From Flavobacteriales bacterium (lineage in GTDB: Bacteria; Bacteroidota; Bacteroidia; Flavobacteriales_F; PHOS-HE28), in NCBI GenBank assembly GCA_030584065.1, contig CP129489.1, positions 504,797 through 568,796 of the forward strand: a stretch of 64,000 bases of DNA. Direction: 5' to 3'. The notes under the pieces are model-generated. The model did no database searches, was not told where the DNA came from, and saw only the letters and a program-made list of their open reading frames with translations. Position 1 is the first letter of the stretch. Each line of letters begins with the position of its first letter. Position numbers and translations under genes: made by a program. This document shows, piece after piece, positions 44,018 through 52,144 of the stretch.

Positions 44018-44403
44018 TAGCCTCTTCGCTTCACCCAGGTGGCCTTGCAATCGATGACCGTGATTCCAGAGGACCGGGCACTCCAGCATGCACAGGATGC
44101 GCTGGTGCCCCATCCTCGGCCTGGCTCACCCGTGCGCTCGGCGTTGTGGCCTGTGGTACGTGCATCCTCCAGTGGGGCGAGCCGGCCGTCCTTGCCCGCG
44201 CACCATCTTTCGGAATCACCAGCCGGTGCCCCATGAGCCCCGGCTTGCATGGCTGGAAGAGGCACTCGCGGTTCACGTTGTGTTCCGCCAATGTGGCCGC
44301 CCCGGTGGTGAACCTCTCGTGGATCTGTGCCTGATGCGGCAGGTCATTCGGCCCACTGCCATCGGTCTGCAACGAGCAGGGTGCCCGCAAGCCGGCCTGC
44401 CGC
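44018..44403. other. Gene-free stretch between hemerythrin gene and gdhA cluster
   Basis: About 390 bases with no convincing coding region: open frames on both strands lack conserved motifs and sensible starts. No further repeat or promoter was recognised. A minus-strand frame containing LAEHNVNRECLFQPCKPGL could be the decayed remnant of a gene, but nothing familiar matches it. Confidence 0.4.
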
Positions 44404-44832
44404 TTACGTCTCGGCCAGCAACCCGTGCAACCGGTCGATCCGTTCCAGCTGCTCCTCCGTGGCCACGGCCTGGATGCGGGGGAAGAGCACGCGCTCCTCG
44501 AAACGGATGTGCGCTTCCAGCTCATCCTCGATCCGGGAGAGGTCGCGCAACGGGTCGTCCGATGAAAGGAAGAGGCGCGTGAGCCTGCGGTGCTCGCTGA
44601 TGGCGCGCTTCACCAGGGGGTCGCCCGCGCCCAGTACCGGGAACACGGCCTCCTCCTCGATGGCGAAGTGGGGCAGGAGATGGCGGTGGTAGAACGCCAC
44701 GCTGCTCTGCATCTGCGCGACGGGGTCGCGCGCTTCGGCCAGGGCACGCCGGATCTGCCAGCAGAAGAGGAGCCCCTCATGGTGCTCCCGGCTCACCGGC
44801 CGCAGCAGGGCGTGCCGTTCAAGCGGTGGCAT
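44404..44832 (-). CDS. Hemerythrin HHE-domain protein
   Basis: 142 residues from ATG 44832, overlapping the end of ric by 14 bases. Di-iron-type His and Glu residues in VSREHHEGLLF, HRHLLPHFAIEEEAVFP, SEHRRLTRLF and HIRFEERVLFP form the four-helix hemerythrin pattern. It probably binds O2 or NO or helps repair iron centres with Ric. Confidence 0.88.
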   Translation of the reverse strand: MPPLERHALLRPVSREHHEGLLFCWQIRRALAEARDPVAQMQSSVAFYHRHLLPHFAIEEEAVFPVLGAGDPLVKRAISEHRRLTRLFLSSDDPLRDLSRIEDELEAHIRFEERVLFPRIQAVATEEQLERIDRLHGLLAET

Positions 44833-45559
44833 GGCGCAGTTCCTTCTCCAGCGCCTTGGCGCGCGGGAAGAGGATGTTGTTCTCCAGGTGGATGTGGCGG
44901 TGCAGGTCCTCCTCGAACTCGCGCAGCATGGCGTAGGCCGTGCCATAGGTCGTGCAGCCGTCGGGCGGGTTGGTGTAGTTGCCGCTCAGTTCGGCGATGC
45001 GGCGGAAGCGCTCACCCTCGGCGTCGTGCTCGTGCTCCATCATGGTGATGGGGTTCTCCACGGTGCCGAAATGCGGGGTGGGGGCGGGCAGGTCGTGCAG
45101 CCGGGCCTTCTCCAGTTGGTTGATGAAGGGGAAGAGGACCAGCTCCTCCTTCTTCATATGGGCGGCCATGGCCTGGGCGCAGGCGTGGAATTCCTCGCGG
45201 ATGGCGAAGAGCTCCGGGTGGCGGTCCCCATGCACGGTGCAGAGCTTGTTGAGGAATTGCATCAGGGTGGTGGAGCGGGACTCCACGTAGCGGTGATGCA
45301 CGCGCTCGATGTGCTCGATCAAGCGGCTCAGGGGCCATTGCTTCACATCGTCCGCCGTGCCGCCATCGCGTTCAATGGCCTGGCGGATCTCGGCCTCCAA
45401 GGTGTCCGGTTCAATGGCCTTGGCCCGGCATACCTCGGCAATGGTGCGGCCACCCTTGCAGCAGAAGTCGATGCCATGGGCGTTGAAGACGGCGGCGGTG
45501 CGGTAGTCATCGGCCACGATGGAGCCGACGGTCCGGTCGAGGGTGAAGGGGATCGACAT
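44819..45559 (-). CDS. ric: Iron-sulfur cluster repair di-iron protein (Ric/ScdA/YtfE)
   Basis: 246 residues. N-terminal ScdA domain with the Cys pair in HGIDFCCKGGRTIAEVC, followed by a hemerythrin-like domain (HIERVHHRYVE, CAQAMAAHMKKEELVLFP, MEHEHDAEGERF and LHRHIHLENNILFP). Repairs Fe-S clusters damaged by NO or peroxide. Preceded by its own dyad promoter, with a 24-base predicted leader; hemerythrin follows in the same operon. Confidence 0.93.
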   Translation of the reverse strand: MSIPFTLDRTVGSIVADDYRTAAVFNAHGIDFCCKGGRTIAEVCRAKAIEPDTLEAEIRQAIERDGGTADDVKQWPLSRLIEHIERVHHRYVESRSTTLMQFLNKLCTVHGDRHPELFAIREEFHACAQAMAAHMKKEELVLFPFINQLEKARLHDLPAPTPHFGTVENPITMMEHEHDAEGERFRRIAELSGNYTNPPDGCTTYGTAYAMLREFEEDLHRHIHLENNILFPRAKALEKELRHATA

Positions 45560-45587
45560 GGTGTTCAGGTGCTTTCAGGTGTGACGC

Positions 45588-45630
45588 AAAGAAAAGGACA
45601 ATAATGTCCGTAAATGAATGACCTGTGTCA
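45588..45630 (-). promoter_or_regulatory. CRP/FNR-type dyad and -7 element upstream of ric
   Basis: TGACCTGTGTCA (45619-45630) fits TGAY-N4-RTCA. On the minus strand TTTCTTTG lies at 45595-45588. Centre to last G is 36.5 bases, as for nos and nrdJ. The dyad overlaps the stop codon of the upstream membrane-protein gene, so ric can be induced separately from the oxidase cluster. Confidence 0.62.
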
Positions 45631-46074
45631 TCCTTGCACGGTGGTGACACGGACCAGCCGGGTGCCGAGGATGACCAGTGCGGCCACCTTCACCACCTCG
45701 CCGACCACGTAGAGGAGATGCAGGTGCGACGGGCCCGGCAGGTGACCATGGATGGCGAGCAGTGCACGTTCATCGAGCGCCGGCAGCAGCCAGAGGCTTT
45801 GGATGAAGAGGATGAGCACGGGCAGCACGATGAGCCCGCGGGGAGGCCAGGCCACCCTGCGCCACAGCAGGTCGGCGAGCACGGCCACGGCCAGCGCCCA
45901 TTCCACCCGGTTCAAGGCCTGGAACACGAGCCGCCCGATGCCCAGACCGATCGGCAGGGTGACGCCGTAGGCGCGGAACTTCAGCCAGGCCTCCATGAAG
46001 CTGATGGCGCACACGAAGCCCACCCACACGAAGGCGCAGATGAGCGCGATGGGGTGGTGCAGCCGGTAGTTCAC
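45628..46074 (-). CDS. Four-helix membrane protein of the oxidase cluster
   Basis: 148 residues from a GTG at 46074 overlapping the globin stop (a longer frame begins upstream but is coded inside the globin gene). Four hydrophobic segments: IALICAFVWVGFVCAI, a second near residues 45-65, LIVLPVLILFIQSLWLL and YVVGEVVKVAALVIL. Conserved His near the membrane (HGHLPGPSHLHLLY). Function unknown; position suggests a role in respiration or haem handling. Confidence 0.65.
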   Translation of the reverse strand: MNYRLHHPIALICAFVWVGFVCAISFMEAWLKFRAYGVTLPIGLGIGRLVFQALNRVEWALAVAVLADLLWRRVAWPPRGLIVLPVLILFIQSLWLLPALDERALLAIHGHLPGPSHLHLLYVVGEVVKVAALVILGTRLVRVTTVQG

Positions 46075-46472
46075 TGGATGAAGTCCTGCGGACGCGTCCG
46101 GTACCGCTCGATGCGCTCCTGGAACATGTCCGCCATGCGGTCGGCGTTGCGGTGGGCCAGTTGTGCCACGGGACCTTCGAAGAGCTCGTCCACCGTGGCA
46201 TGGAAGAGTTGCAGCCACCGCCCGAAATGCGCCGCACCGATCGGCATGTCCAGGTGGGGCCGCAACGGGGTGCCCGTGTACGATCCCTCGTTGATCAGTA
46301 CGGTGCCCCAAAAGCGGTGCATCTTCTCCAGGTGCTCGGGCCAGCGGTCGCCGATGATGCCGTTGAAGATGGCCCCGAGCAGGTCGTCGTTGCGGACCTT
46401 GCCATAGAAGGTGTCCACCAACAGCACGATGTGATCGTGGTGCCGGATGTCAGCGCGCGGTGCGGGTGTCAT
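46071..46472 (-). CDS. Group III truncated haemoglobin
   Basis: 133 residues from ATG 46472. Globin-like 2/2 fold with distal region LVDTFYGKVRNDDLL and proximal His in GAAHFGRWLQLFHATVDE, typical of group III. Probably handles NO or O2 near the oxidase. Overlaps the genes on both sides by 2 to 4 bases. Confidence 0.88.
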   Translation of the reverse strand: MTPAPRADIRHHDHIVLLVDTFYGKVRNDDLLGAIFNGIIGDRWPEHLEKMHRFWGTVLINEGSYTGTPLRPHLDMPIGAAHFGRWLQLFHATVDELFEGPVAQLAHRNADRMADMFQERIERYRTRPQDFIQ

Positions 46473-46882
46473 GCTGCGGGCGGCACGTGCCAGTATTGGA
46501 TGAAGTAGAACAGGGCGAAGCCGAGGAAGGTGATGAGCAGGGCCCACACCCAGGCGGGGATGCCCTTGGGCGTTTCCGAGCCGGTGACCAGGAACCGATC
46601 GGCGCGCTCGCTGCCATAGGCGTTGATGGTGATGGGCATGCGGCCGTCCACCACGTCGCCATCATCGAGGCCCACCACGGCGATGTCCGGACCATTGCGA
46701 ACCTCGAAGGGCACATGGCGCACCCCTTCCACGCCGCTGGTGGAGCGCGCCACCACACGCAGGATATGCGGTCCGTCGGGTAGTCGGGTGGTGTCCAGCA
46801 CGAACTTCACCGGCGGCTCGAACTCGGCGAAAGGCTCCCGGTCATCATCGATGTAGAGGCGGACAAGGCGTTCAGGTTCCAT
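46469..46882 (-). CDS. Tail-anchored protein of the oxidase cluster
   Basis: 137 residues from ATG 46882. A soluble beta-rich N-terminal part with strands such as FVLDTTRLPDGPHILRVVA, suggesting an Ig-like domain, and one C-terminal membrane helix (WALLITFLGFALFYFIQYW). Probably periplasmic and assembled with the cbb3 complex. No catalytic motif. Overlaps the next upstream gene by 11 bases. Confidence 0.6.
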   Translation of the reverse strand: MEPERLVRLYIDDDREPFAEFEPPVKFVLDTTRLPDGPHILRVVARSTSGVEGVRHVPFEVRNGPDIAVVGLDDGDVVDGRMPITINAYGSERADRFLVTGSETPKGIPAWVWALLITFLGFALFYFIQYWHVPPAA

Positions 46883-47147
46883 GGGGAATGGATGGGTCGT
46901 GGAGGATGATGCGCTTGATGTGCCCGTCATGCCCTTCCCCCGGCCTCAGCAGCATGCGCAGGGCGAGGACCAGGGTGATGGTCACGATGCCCCCAGCGCC
47001 CCACACGATGACCAGGTCCCACTGGCTCTGGGGGCCCGTGCCATGGGTGATGCCGCGCAGCGGGGCGGGTTGGTTCTTCTGGCACACATCGCAGGCCCAC
47101 ACGGCCACGCCGGTGGCGGAGAACAGGAATGTGAGGAGCGCGCGCAT
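46872..47147 (-). CDS. Small two-helix membrane protein of the oxidase cluster
   Basis: 91 residues: N-terminal hydrophobic segment (LLTFLFSATGVAVWA), a CDVCQKNQP motif with two Cys facing the periplasm, and a second helix (LVIVWGAGGIVTITLVLAL). The Cys pair suggests metal or haem binding. Function unknown. Its start shares one base with the stop of the cytochrome gene. Confidence 0.6.
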   Translation of the reverse strand: MRALLTFLFSATGVAVWACDVCQKNQPAPLRGITHGTGPQSQWDLVIVWGAGGIVTITLVLALRMLLRPGEGHDGHIKRIILHDPSIPHGT

Positions 47148-48160
47148 CAGGGCATCAGGGTGGTGGCCGGTGCCACCGTGGAGCGCACGGCGCGGACGGC
47201 ATCGGTGGTAGTGGCGGGCGCCTCGTTGCCGAAGGCACTGCGCAGGTAGTTGGCGATGGCCGCGACCTCCGCGTCCGACAATCGCTCGGCCTGCGCGGGC
47301 ATCACGCCGTACTCCGCCCGCGCATCATAGCCACCGAGGATGATCGAGAGCATCAGGGTGGGATCGGGGTCGTTCACCACCGGGCTGCCGGCCAGGGGAG
47401 GGAAGGCACCCGCCAGACCCTTGCCTTCCGCGCCATGGCAGGCGGAGCAGGTCTGCACGAAGAGGTCGGCGCCGTTGGGTAGGTCGCCGGCGCTTGGCTT
47501 TGCTTCCGCCTCGCTGCGCGCCCCTGGCGAGGGCAGGAAGACCGGATCAGCACCGCCGGGCAGGGGCGCTTGCTTCAGGGTGAGCAGGTAGGCCACCAGG
47601 TCCTGTGCGCGCTGGGAGGCCACCAGCACCTTGTTGCTGTCGCGCAGGCGTTCCTTGGGCACCGGCACCACCACCGCATCCTCCGCGGGCGTGTCGGTCT
47701 CCTCGAAGAGCCAGGGGTAGCGCGGCATGATGGAACCCTTCACCACCATGCGCGGATCATAGAGGTGCAGTAAGTGCCATTGCGCACCGGGCTGTCGCCG
47801 GCCAGTGTTGGTGAGGTCCGGACCGGTGCGCTCACTGCCCAGCAGGGAGGGCGATTGCCGCCACACGTCCAGGCGCTGCTTGCTGTAGTGGTAGTCGCTG
47901 GGGATGCTCGGCCGCTCGCCCCACATGCGGTCCATCTCAATGTTGCGCACCTGTTGCGTGTGGCAGGCGGCGCAGCCTTCGGCCACGTATACTTCCAGCC
48001 CACGTCGTTCGCTCGCCGTCATCGGCGGCAGGTCCGGCAGGGGCGCGTTGTTCAGGGCCAGTTCGTTGGCGGGGATCACGGCCACGCCCATGCTCAGCAG
48101 CACGAACACCACGAGCGCGACATTGACCAGGTTCTGGTGGTCCTTGTGGAAGTTGAGCAT
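47147..48160 (-). CDS. ccoO: cbb3-type oxidase cytochrome subunit, CcoO fused to a second cytochrome c domain
   Basis: 337 residues. One N-terminal membrane helix (LVNVALVVFVLLSMGVAVI), a CcoO-type domain with haem motif CAACHTQQVRNIE and Met in SIMPRYPWL, and a second cytochrome c domain with CSACHGAEG and GVMPAQA. Thus CcoO and CcoP-like functions are combined in one chain. Passes electrons to CcoN. Confidence 0.88.
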   Translation of the reverse strand: MLNFHKDHQNLVNVALVVFVLLSMGVAVIPANELALNNAPLPDLPPMTASERRGLEVYVAEGCAACHTQQVRNIEMDRMWGERPSIPSDYHYSKQRLDVWRQSPSLLGSERTGPDLTNTGRRQPGAQWHLLHLYDPRMVVKGSIMPRYPWLFEETDTPAEDAVVVPVPKERLRDSNKVLVASQRAQDLVAYLLTLKQAPLPGGADPVFLPSPGARSEAEAKPSAGDLPNGADLFVQTCSACHGAEGKGLAGAFPPLAGSPVVNDPDPTLMLSIILGGYDARAEYGVMPAQAERLSDAEVAAIANYLRSAFGNEAPATTTDAVRAVRSTVAPATTLMP

Positions 48161-48164
48161 GGCG

Positions 48165-49868
48165 TCAGGCGATGGTGGGAGTGGGGGTCGCTGAGGTTGC
48201 CGTGTTCGCCGCGGGTCGGCGTACCATGGTGATGAAGTTCCAGGCGAAGAGCAGATGCGAGACGAACATCAGGGAACCACCGATGGCGCGCCAGATCCAG
48301 TAGGGCCGTGAGCCGATCACCCCATCGATGAAGGGGCGGCCCTCCAGCCATTGCAGCCCTTTGAAGGTGCCGCCGGCCATCATGCTGATCATGTAGGCGA
48401 AGAGGCCGATGAAGGCCAGCCAGAAGTGGGCGCCCACCAGCAGCTGCGCCGGTTCGCGCCCCGTGAGCCGCGGCACGATGGCGTACATGCAGGCCCACAG
48501 CGCGAAGGTGATGATGCCGTACATGGTCATGTGCGAGTGCGCCACGTTGAAGTCCGTGAAGTGCCAGAGGTGGTTGGTGAAGCGGAAGGCCTGGAAGCTG
48601 CCCTGCGTGCTGCCCACGAAGTAGAAGACCACGGCCACCAGGAAGAAGGGCAGCACGTAGCTGCGGCCGATCGCAGACCAGCTGCCGCGCATGGTCATCA
48701 GGAAGTTGGTGGTGCCCGCCACCACGGGGATGAACATGCCCGCGCTGAACACGATGGCCACCGTCTGCAGCCACCACGGCAGCGGCGCGAACACGAAGTG
48801 GTGCGTGCCGATGAGGGTGTAGAAGAGCATCTGCGTCCAGAAGGCCAGCACGCCGAGGGAGTAGGAGTAGATGGGCCTGTTGAACGCCGAGGGCAGGTAG
48901 TAGTAGAGCAGGCCGAGGGTGAAGGTCATGAACCACATGCCCACGCCCTGGTGCATGTAGTAGCCCTGGATCACGGTCTCGCCCAGGCCGTCCTGGTACC
49001 AGGGCAGGTAGCCGATGGTCACCAGTACGAGAGTCCAGACGAGCGCGGCCAGCATGTACCAGTTGCTGATGTAGATCTCGCCGATGGTGCGGCGCTTCAC
49101 CGTGCCATAGAAGTTGCGGAAGGTGAGGAAGAGCCCCCAGGCGAAGGGCAGCACGGCCGGCCAGATGTACTCGCGGTACTCGCCGCCGCCGTTGTTGATG
49201 CCGGCCATCAGGAAGAGGTTGCCGGAGAGGATGCCCAGGTTCATCCAACCCAGCGCGCGCCAGCCGCGGCGCAGGCTGGGGATGGCTGCGGCCGAGGTGC
49301 GCGCCACCACGAAGTAGCCCAGCCCGATCATGGCCAGCGAGGCCCAACCCCAGAACACGGTGTTGGTGTGCACCGGTCGCAGGCGGCCGAACGACAGCCA
49401 GGACTGCTGGTCCATGTCGGGCCACACGAACTTCATGCCCACGTACTGGCCGATCAGGGTGCCGATCACCAGCCAGCTCACCGCACAGCCCAGGTACCAC
49501 ACGATCATCCGGCGCAGGCCGGGCTGCACCTCCAGCACCATTTCCTGGGACTTCTTCTCATCCACCAAGGGGTTGTCGGGTTCGTTGCTGTAGGTGCTCA
49601 CCAGGCCGCGCTCGCCGAGCCGGGCCATCGCGCCGTCCCCGGCACCCTTGCGGCGAAGTGAACGCAGCAACCGGTCCACCTTCGCGCTCACCACCAGGGC
49701 GGCCACCAGAAGTACGATGCCCAGAAGCACCAGGGTGCCCACCACCCCCGGGCTGGAGAGCCAGCCAGCGGTGCCGCTTTGTGCAAGGAGCGGCGTGGGG
49801 GCGATCATGGCCATGCCCACCGCCAGCGGGGTGGCCTTGGACCGGAGCGGGAACGTGCGATGATGCAT
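48165..49868 (-). CDS. ccoN: cbb3-type cytochrome c oxidase subunit I
   Basis: 567 residues, about fourteen hydrophobic segments including an N-terminal extra helix. The CuB His is in YYMHQGVGMWF and the His pair in IGTHHFVFAPLP. The C-type catalytic Tyr falls 44 residues after the first His (MLFYTLIG), exactly as in known cbb3 oxidases, and haem ligands are in FNVAHSHMTMYG. The conserved Tyr argues for an oxygen reductase rather than a NO reductase. First gene of a cluster of six. High-affinity O2 respiration is the expected role. Confidence 0.92.
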   Translation of the reverse strand: MHHRTFPLRSKATPLAVGMAMIAPTPLLAQSGTAGWLSSPGVVGTLVLLGIVLLVAALVVSAKVDRLLRSLRRKGAGDGAMARLGERGLVSTYSNEPDNPLVDEKKSQEMVLEVQPGLRRMIVWYLGCAVSWLVIGTLIGQYVGMKFVWPDMDQQSWLSFGRLRPVHTNTVFWGWASLAMIGLGYFVVARTSAAAIPSLRRGWRALGWMNLGILSGNLFLMAGINNGGGEYREYIWPAVLPFAWGLFLTFRNFYGTVKRRTIGEIYISNWYMLAALVWTLVLVTIGYLPWYQDGLGETVIQGYYMHQGVGMWFMTFTLGLLYYYLPSAFNRPIYSYSLGVLAFWTQMLFYTLIGTHHFVFAPLPWWLQTVAIVFSAGMFIPVVAGTTNFLMTMRGSWSAIGRSYVLPFFLVAVVFYFVGSTQGSFQAFRFTNHLWHFTDFNVAHSHMTMYGIITFALWACMYAIVPRLTGREPAQLLVGAHFWLAFIGLFAYMISMMAGGTFKGLQWLEGRPFIDGVIGSRPYWIWRAIGGSLMFVSHLLFAWNFITMVRRPAANTATSATPTPTIA

Positions 49869-49915
49869 GACGGCAGCTATGGTTCGGGAAGGGAGGCTTG
49901 AGGGTTAGAACTGGA

Positions 49916-49923
49916 CAAAAGTA
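49916..49923 (-). promoter_or_regulatory. -7 element upstream of ccoN
   Basis: On the minus strand TACTTTTG is a full TAnnTTTG match, 48 bases before the start codon. Surrounding sequence is AT-rich (49918-49965), unlike the rest of the window. No TGAY-N4-RTCA dyad is found at the matching position, so the oxidase appears to be regulated differently. Confidence 0.55.
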
Positions 49924-50002
49924 TCCATAAAATAGAATAACAGATAAAATGGTCGATAATTAGACTGTGCTCGGATTCCGGCGCTACCGCGGGGAGGCCG
50001 GC

Positions 50003-50437
50003 TCAGCGCTTCAGGATGATCTTCTCAAGGGGTACGCCGTCCACTACGTCGTGCAGGGTGGTGCCCTCCAGCATGCGGCGCAGGTCGGCCCGCACCTTGG
50101 CGAACTGGTCGTGCAGCGGGCAGGGCTTGCGGGCGTCGCAGGCGTCGAGGCCCAGGCCGCAGCCCTTGTAGACGGAGTCGCCGTCGATGAGGTCCACGAT
50201 GCGGCTGATGCGGATCTTCTTCGCCTGTTCGGGGGTGATGAGGAAACCGCCGTTGGGTCCGCGCTGCGAATCGATCAGCCCGCCTTCCACCAGCTTGCGC
50301 AGCACCTTGGCGGTGAAGGCCTCGGGCGAGCCGGTGCGCTCGGCCACTTCATGCAGACCCAGCCGCTCGCCGGTGCGACCGCAGGAGGCGATGCACATGG
50401 AGGCACGGATGCCGTATTCACAGGCCTTGGAGAACAT
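50003..50437 (-). CDS. Rrf2-family regulator with three cluster-ligand cysteines
   Basis: 144 residues from ATG 50437 (MFSKACEYGIRAS). Winged-helix N-terminal domain (HEVAERTGSPEAFTAKVL) and three Cys in GCGLGLDACDARKPCPLHD, the arrangement that holds a [2Fe-2S] or [4Fe-4S] cluster in IscR and NsrR. Likely senses NO or Fe-S status and is well placed to control ccoN (same strand, downstream) or tnaA (divergent). An earlier start at 50485 is less likely, since CACATTTG at 50490-50483 could be its -7 element. Confidence 0.88.
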   Translation of the reverse strand: MFSKACEYGIRASMCIASCGRTGERLGLHEVAERTGSPEAFTAKVLRKLVEGGLIDSQRGPNGGFLITPEQAKKIRISRIVDLIDGDSVYKGCGLGLDACDARKPCPLHDQFAKVRADLRRMLEGTTLHDVVDGVPLEKIILKR

Positions 50438-50512
50438 GGGTCGACCGTTCGGCGCGTGAAAGTACATGGCCGCACAGTCCGCCAAATGTGAGCGGCGTCA
50501 GTTCCATGATCA

Positions 50513-50540
50513 TGCCACCGTTGCTATGGCACTGGTGGCA
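50513..50540. promoter_or_regulatory. Inverted repeat between the Rrf2 gene and tnaA
   Basis: TGCCACC (50513-50519) and GGTGGCA (50534-50540) are perfect arms around a 14-base spacer, one and a half helical turns apart. The position between divergent genes suggests a regulator-binding site, perhaps of the Rrf2 protein itself. Could also be chance. Confidence 0.35.
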
Positions 50541-50566
50541 GTTGATTATACATCTCCCATGCAGGG

Positions 50567-50607
50567 TGATGGTCGTCATGCGAGGTCCCGATGGCAACGG
50601 ACAGTTT
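50567..50607 (+). promoter_or_regulatory. CRP/FNR-type dyad and -7 element upstream of tnaA
   Basis: TGATGGTCGTCA (50567-50578) fits TGAY-N4-RTCA. CAGTTTTG lies at 50600-50607. Centre to last G is 34.5 bases, two short of the usual 36.5, so this is the weakest of the seven. The -7 region also sits in a small palindrome, GGACA-N4-TGTCC (50597-50610). Confidence 0.45.
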
Positions 50608-50644
50608 TGTCCACTTCGGCCCGACAATCAGGCCCTGCAACCTC

Positions 50645-52018
50645 ATGAAGCACCGCACCATCATCGAACCCTTCCGCATCAAGAGCGTGGAACCCATCGG
50701 CCTCAGCACGGAGGCGGAACGCGTGGAGTATCTCAAGGAGGCCCACTACAATCCGTTCCTGCTCCGGTCGCGTGATGTGATCATCGACCTGATGACCGAC
50801 AGCGGCACCAGCGCCATGAGCGCGCACCAATGGGCGGGCATGATGGAGGGCGACGAGGCCTACGCCGGTTCGCGCAGCTGGGAGCGCATGCTCGCCGAGG
50901 TGCAGGACCTCACCGGCATGGAGCATGTGCTGCCCACCCACCAGGGCCGCGCCGCCGAACGCATCCTCTACGGCCATTTGGGCGGTCCGGGCAAGGTCTT
51001 CATCAGCAACACCCACTTCGACACCACCCGCGCCAACATCGAGTTCACCGGTGCCACCGCCATCGACATCCCCATTGCCGAAGGCCGCGACCCTGCTCTC
51101 ATGCATCCCTTCAAGGGGAACATGGACGTGGCCGAGCTGGACCATCTGCTCAAGGAGCACAAGGGCAACGTGGGCGCCGTCATCCTCACCGTCACCAACA
51201 ACAGCGGCGGCGGACAACCGGTGAGCCTGGCCAATGCCGAGGGCGTGGCCGCCATCTGCAAACGCCACGGGGTACCCTTCCTGCTCGATTGCTGCCGCAT
51301 CGCGGAGAATAGCTGGTTCATCAAGGACCGCGAGGAGGGCATGGAGGGCTTGTCCTACCGCCAGATCGCGCAACGGCTGTTCGCCCTGGCCGATGGGGCC
51401 ATCATGAGCGCCAAGAAGGATGCGCTGGTGAACATGGGCGGCTTCCTCTCCGTGCGTGATGCAGCGCTGGCCGAGGCCTGCATCAACCTGCTCATCATCA
51501 CCGAGGGCTTCACCACCTACGGCGGCCTCAGCGGGCGTGACATGGAGGCCATCGCCATCGGCCTGCAGGAGGTCTTCGATCCCCACTACCTGGACTACCG
51601 CATCAAGAGCACCACCTTCGTGGGCCGCAAGCTGCATGAACTGGGCGTTCCGCTGATGCGTCCCATCGGGGGCCATGCGGTGTACATCGATGCCAAGGCG
51701 CTCTATCCGCACATCCCGCCGGACCAGTACCCCGGGCAGGCGCTGGTGTGCGAGCTCTACCGGCTGGGCGGCATCCGCAGCGTGGAGATCGGCTCGGTCA
51801 TGTTCGGCACCTACCTGCCCGATGGCTCGCTGAAGCCCTCACCCATGGAGCTGGTGCGCCTGGCCATCCCGCGCCGCGTGTACACCCAGAGCCACATGGA
51901 GTACGTGGCCGAGACCTTCGAGGAGATCATGCGCACGCGCGAGCAGGTGCGCGGCTACCGCATCATCAAGGAGCCGCGTTTCCTACGGCACTTCACGGCG
52001 CATTTCGAGGAGATATAG
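50645..52018 (+). CDS. tnaA: Tryptophanase
   Basis: 457 residues from ATG 50645 (MKHRTIIEPFRIKSVEP); an earlier in-frame start at 50591 overlaps the promoter. PLP-dependent conversion of L-tryptophan to indole, pyruvate and ammonia. The PLP lysine is in [14 protein letters not shown] near residue 257. The region GGIRSVEIGSVMFGTYLPDG has the hydrophobic residue expected in tryptophanase where the lyase at 30338 has Arg. A truncated relative of its C-terminal third is at 60276-60720. Confidence 0.93.
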   Translation: MKHRTIIEPFRIKSVEPIGLSTEAERVEYLKEAHYNPFLLRSRDVIIDLMTDSGTSAMSAHQWAGMMEGDEAYAGSRSWERMLAEVQDLTGMEHVLPTHQGRAAERILYGHLGGPGKVFISNTHFDTTRANIEFTGATAIDIPIAEGRDPALMHPFKGNMDVAELDHLLKEHKGNVGAVILTVTNNSGGGQPVSLANAEGVAAICKRHGVPFLLDCCRIAENSWFIKDREEGMEGLSYRQIAQRLFALADGAIMSAKKDALVNMGGFLSVRDAALAEACINLLIITEGFTTYGGLSGRDMEAIAIGLQEVFDPHYLDYRIKSTTFVGRKLHELGVPLMRPIGGHAVYIDAKALYPHIPPDQYPGQALVCELYRLGGIRSVEIGSVMFGTYLPDGSLKPSPMELVRLAIPRRVYTQSHMEYVAETFEEIMRTREQVRGYRIIKEPRFLRHFTAHFEEI

Positions 52019-52039
52019 CGCGCCTTGGTCCCCTTCGGG

Positions 52040-52144
52040 TCACAGCTCGCCTTTCTCGCCATTCACCCAGCGCTGCATCATCACACGTTCGGCAGGCGAC
52101 TGCTCGAAGGGAATGGCTCCTGCGATAACGTTGAGCACACGGTC
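52040..52144 (-). other. In-frame coding-like extension beyond the stop of the 208-residue protein
   Basis: After the TGA at 52145-52147 the same frame stays open for 34 codons, ending at the next TGA (52040-52042), and reads VLNVIAGAIPFEQSPAERV then MMQRWVNGEKGEL. The composition looks like protein rather than noise. It may be the lost C-terminus of the upstream gene after a nonsense mutation, or a separate short frame with a GTG start. Confidence 0.4.

Noticed and set aside
43666-44334. A 222-residue plus-strand frame near the gdhA cluster
   Set aside because: Crosses the Cys-rich gene antisense and the nested hairpin, and shows no conserved motif.
48165-49868. CcoN-like protein as a novel NO reductase
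   Set aside because: The catalytic Tyr of C-type oxygen reductases is conserved at the exact spacing from the CuB histidine.
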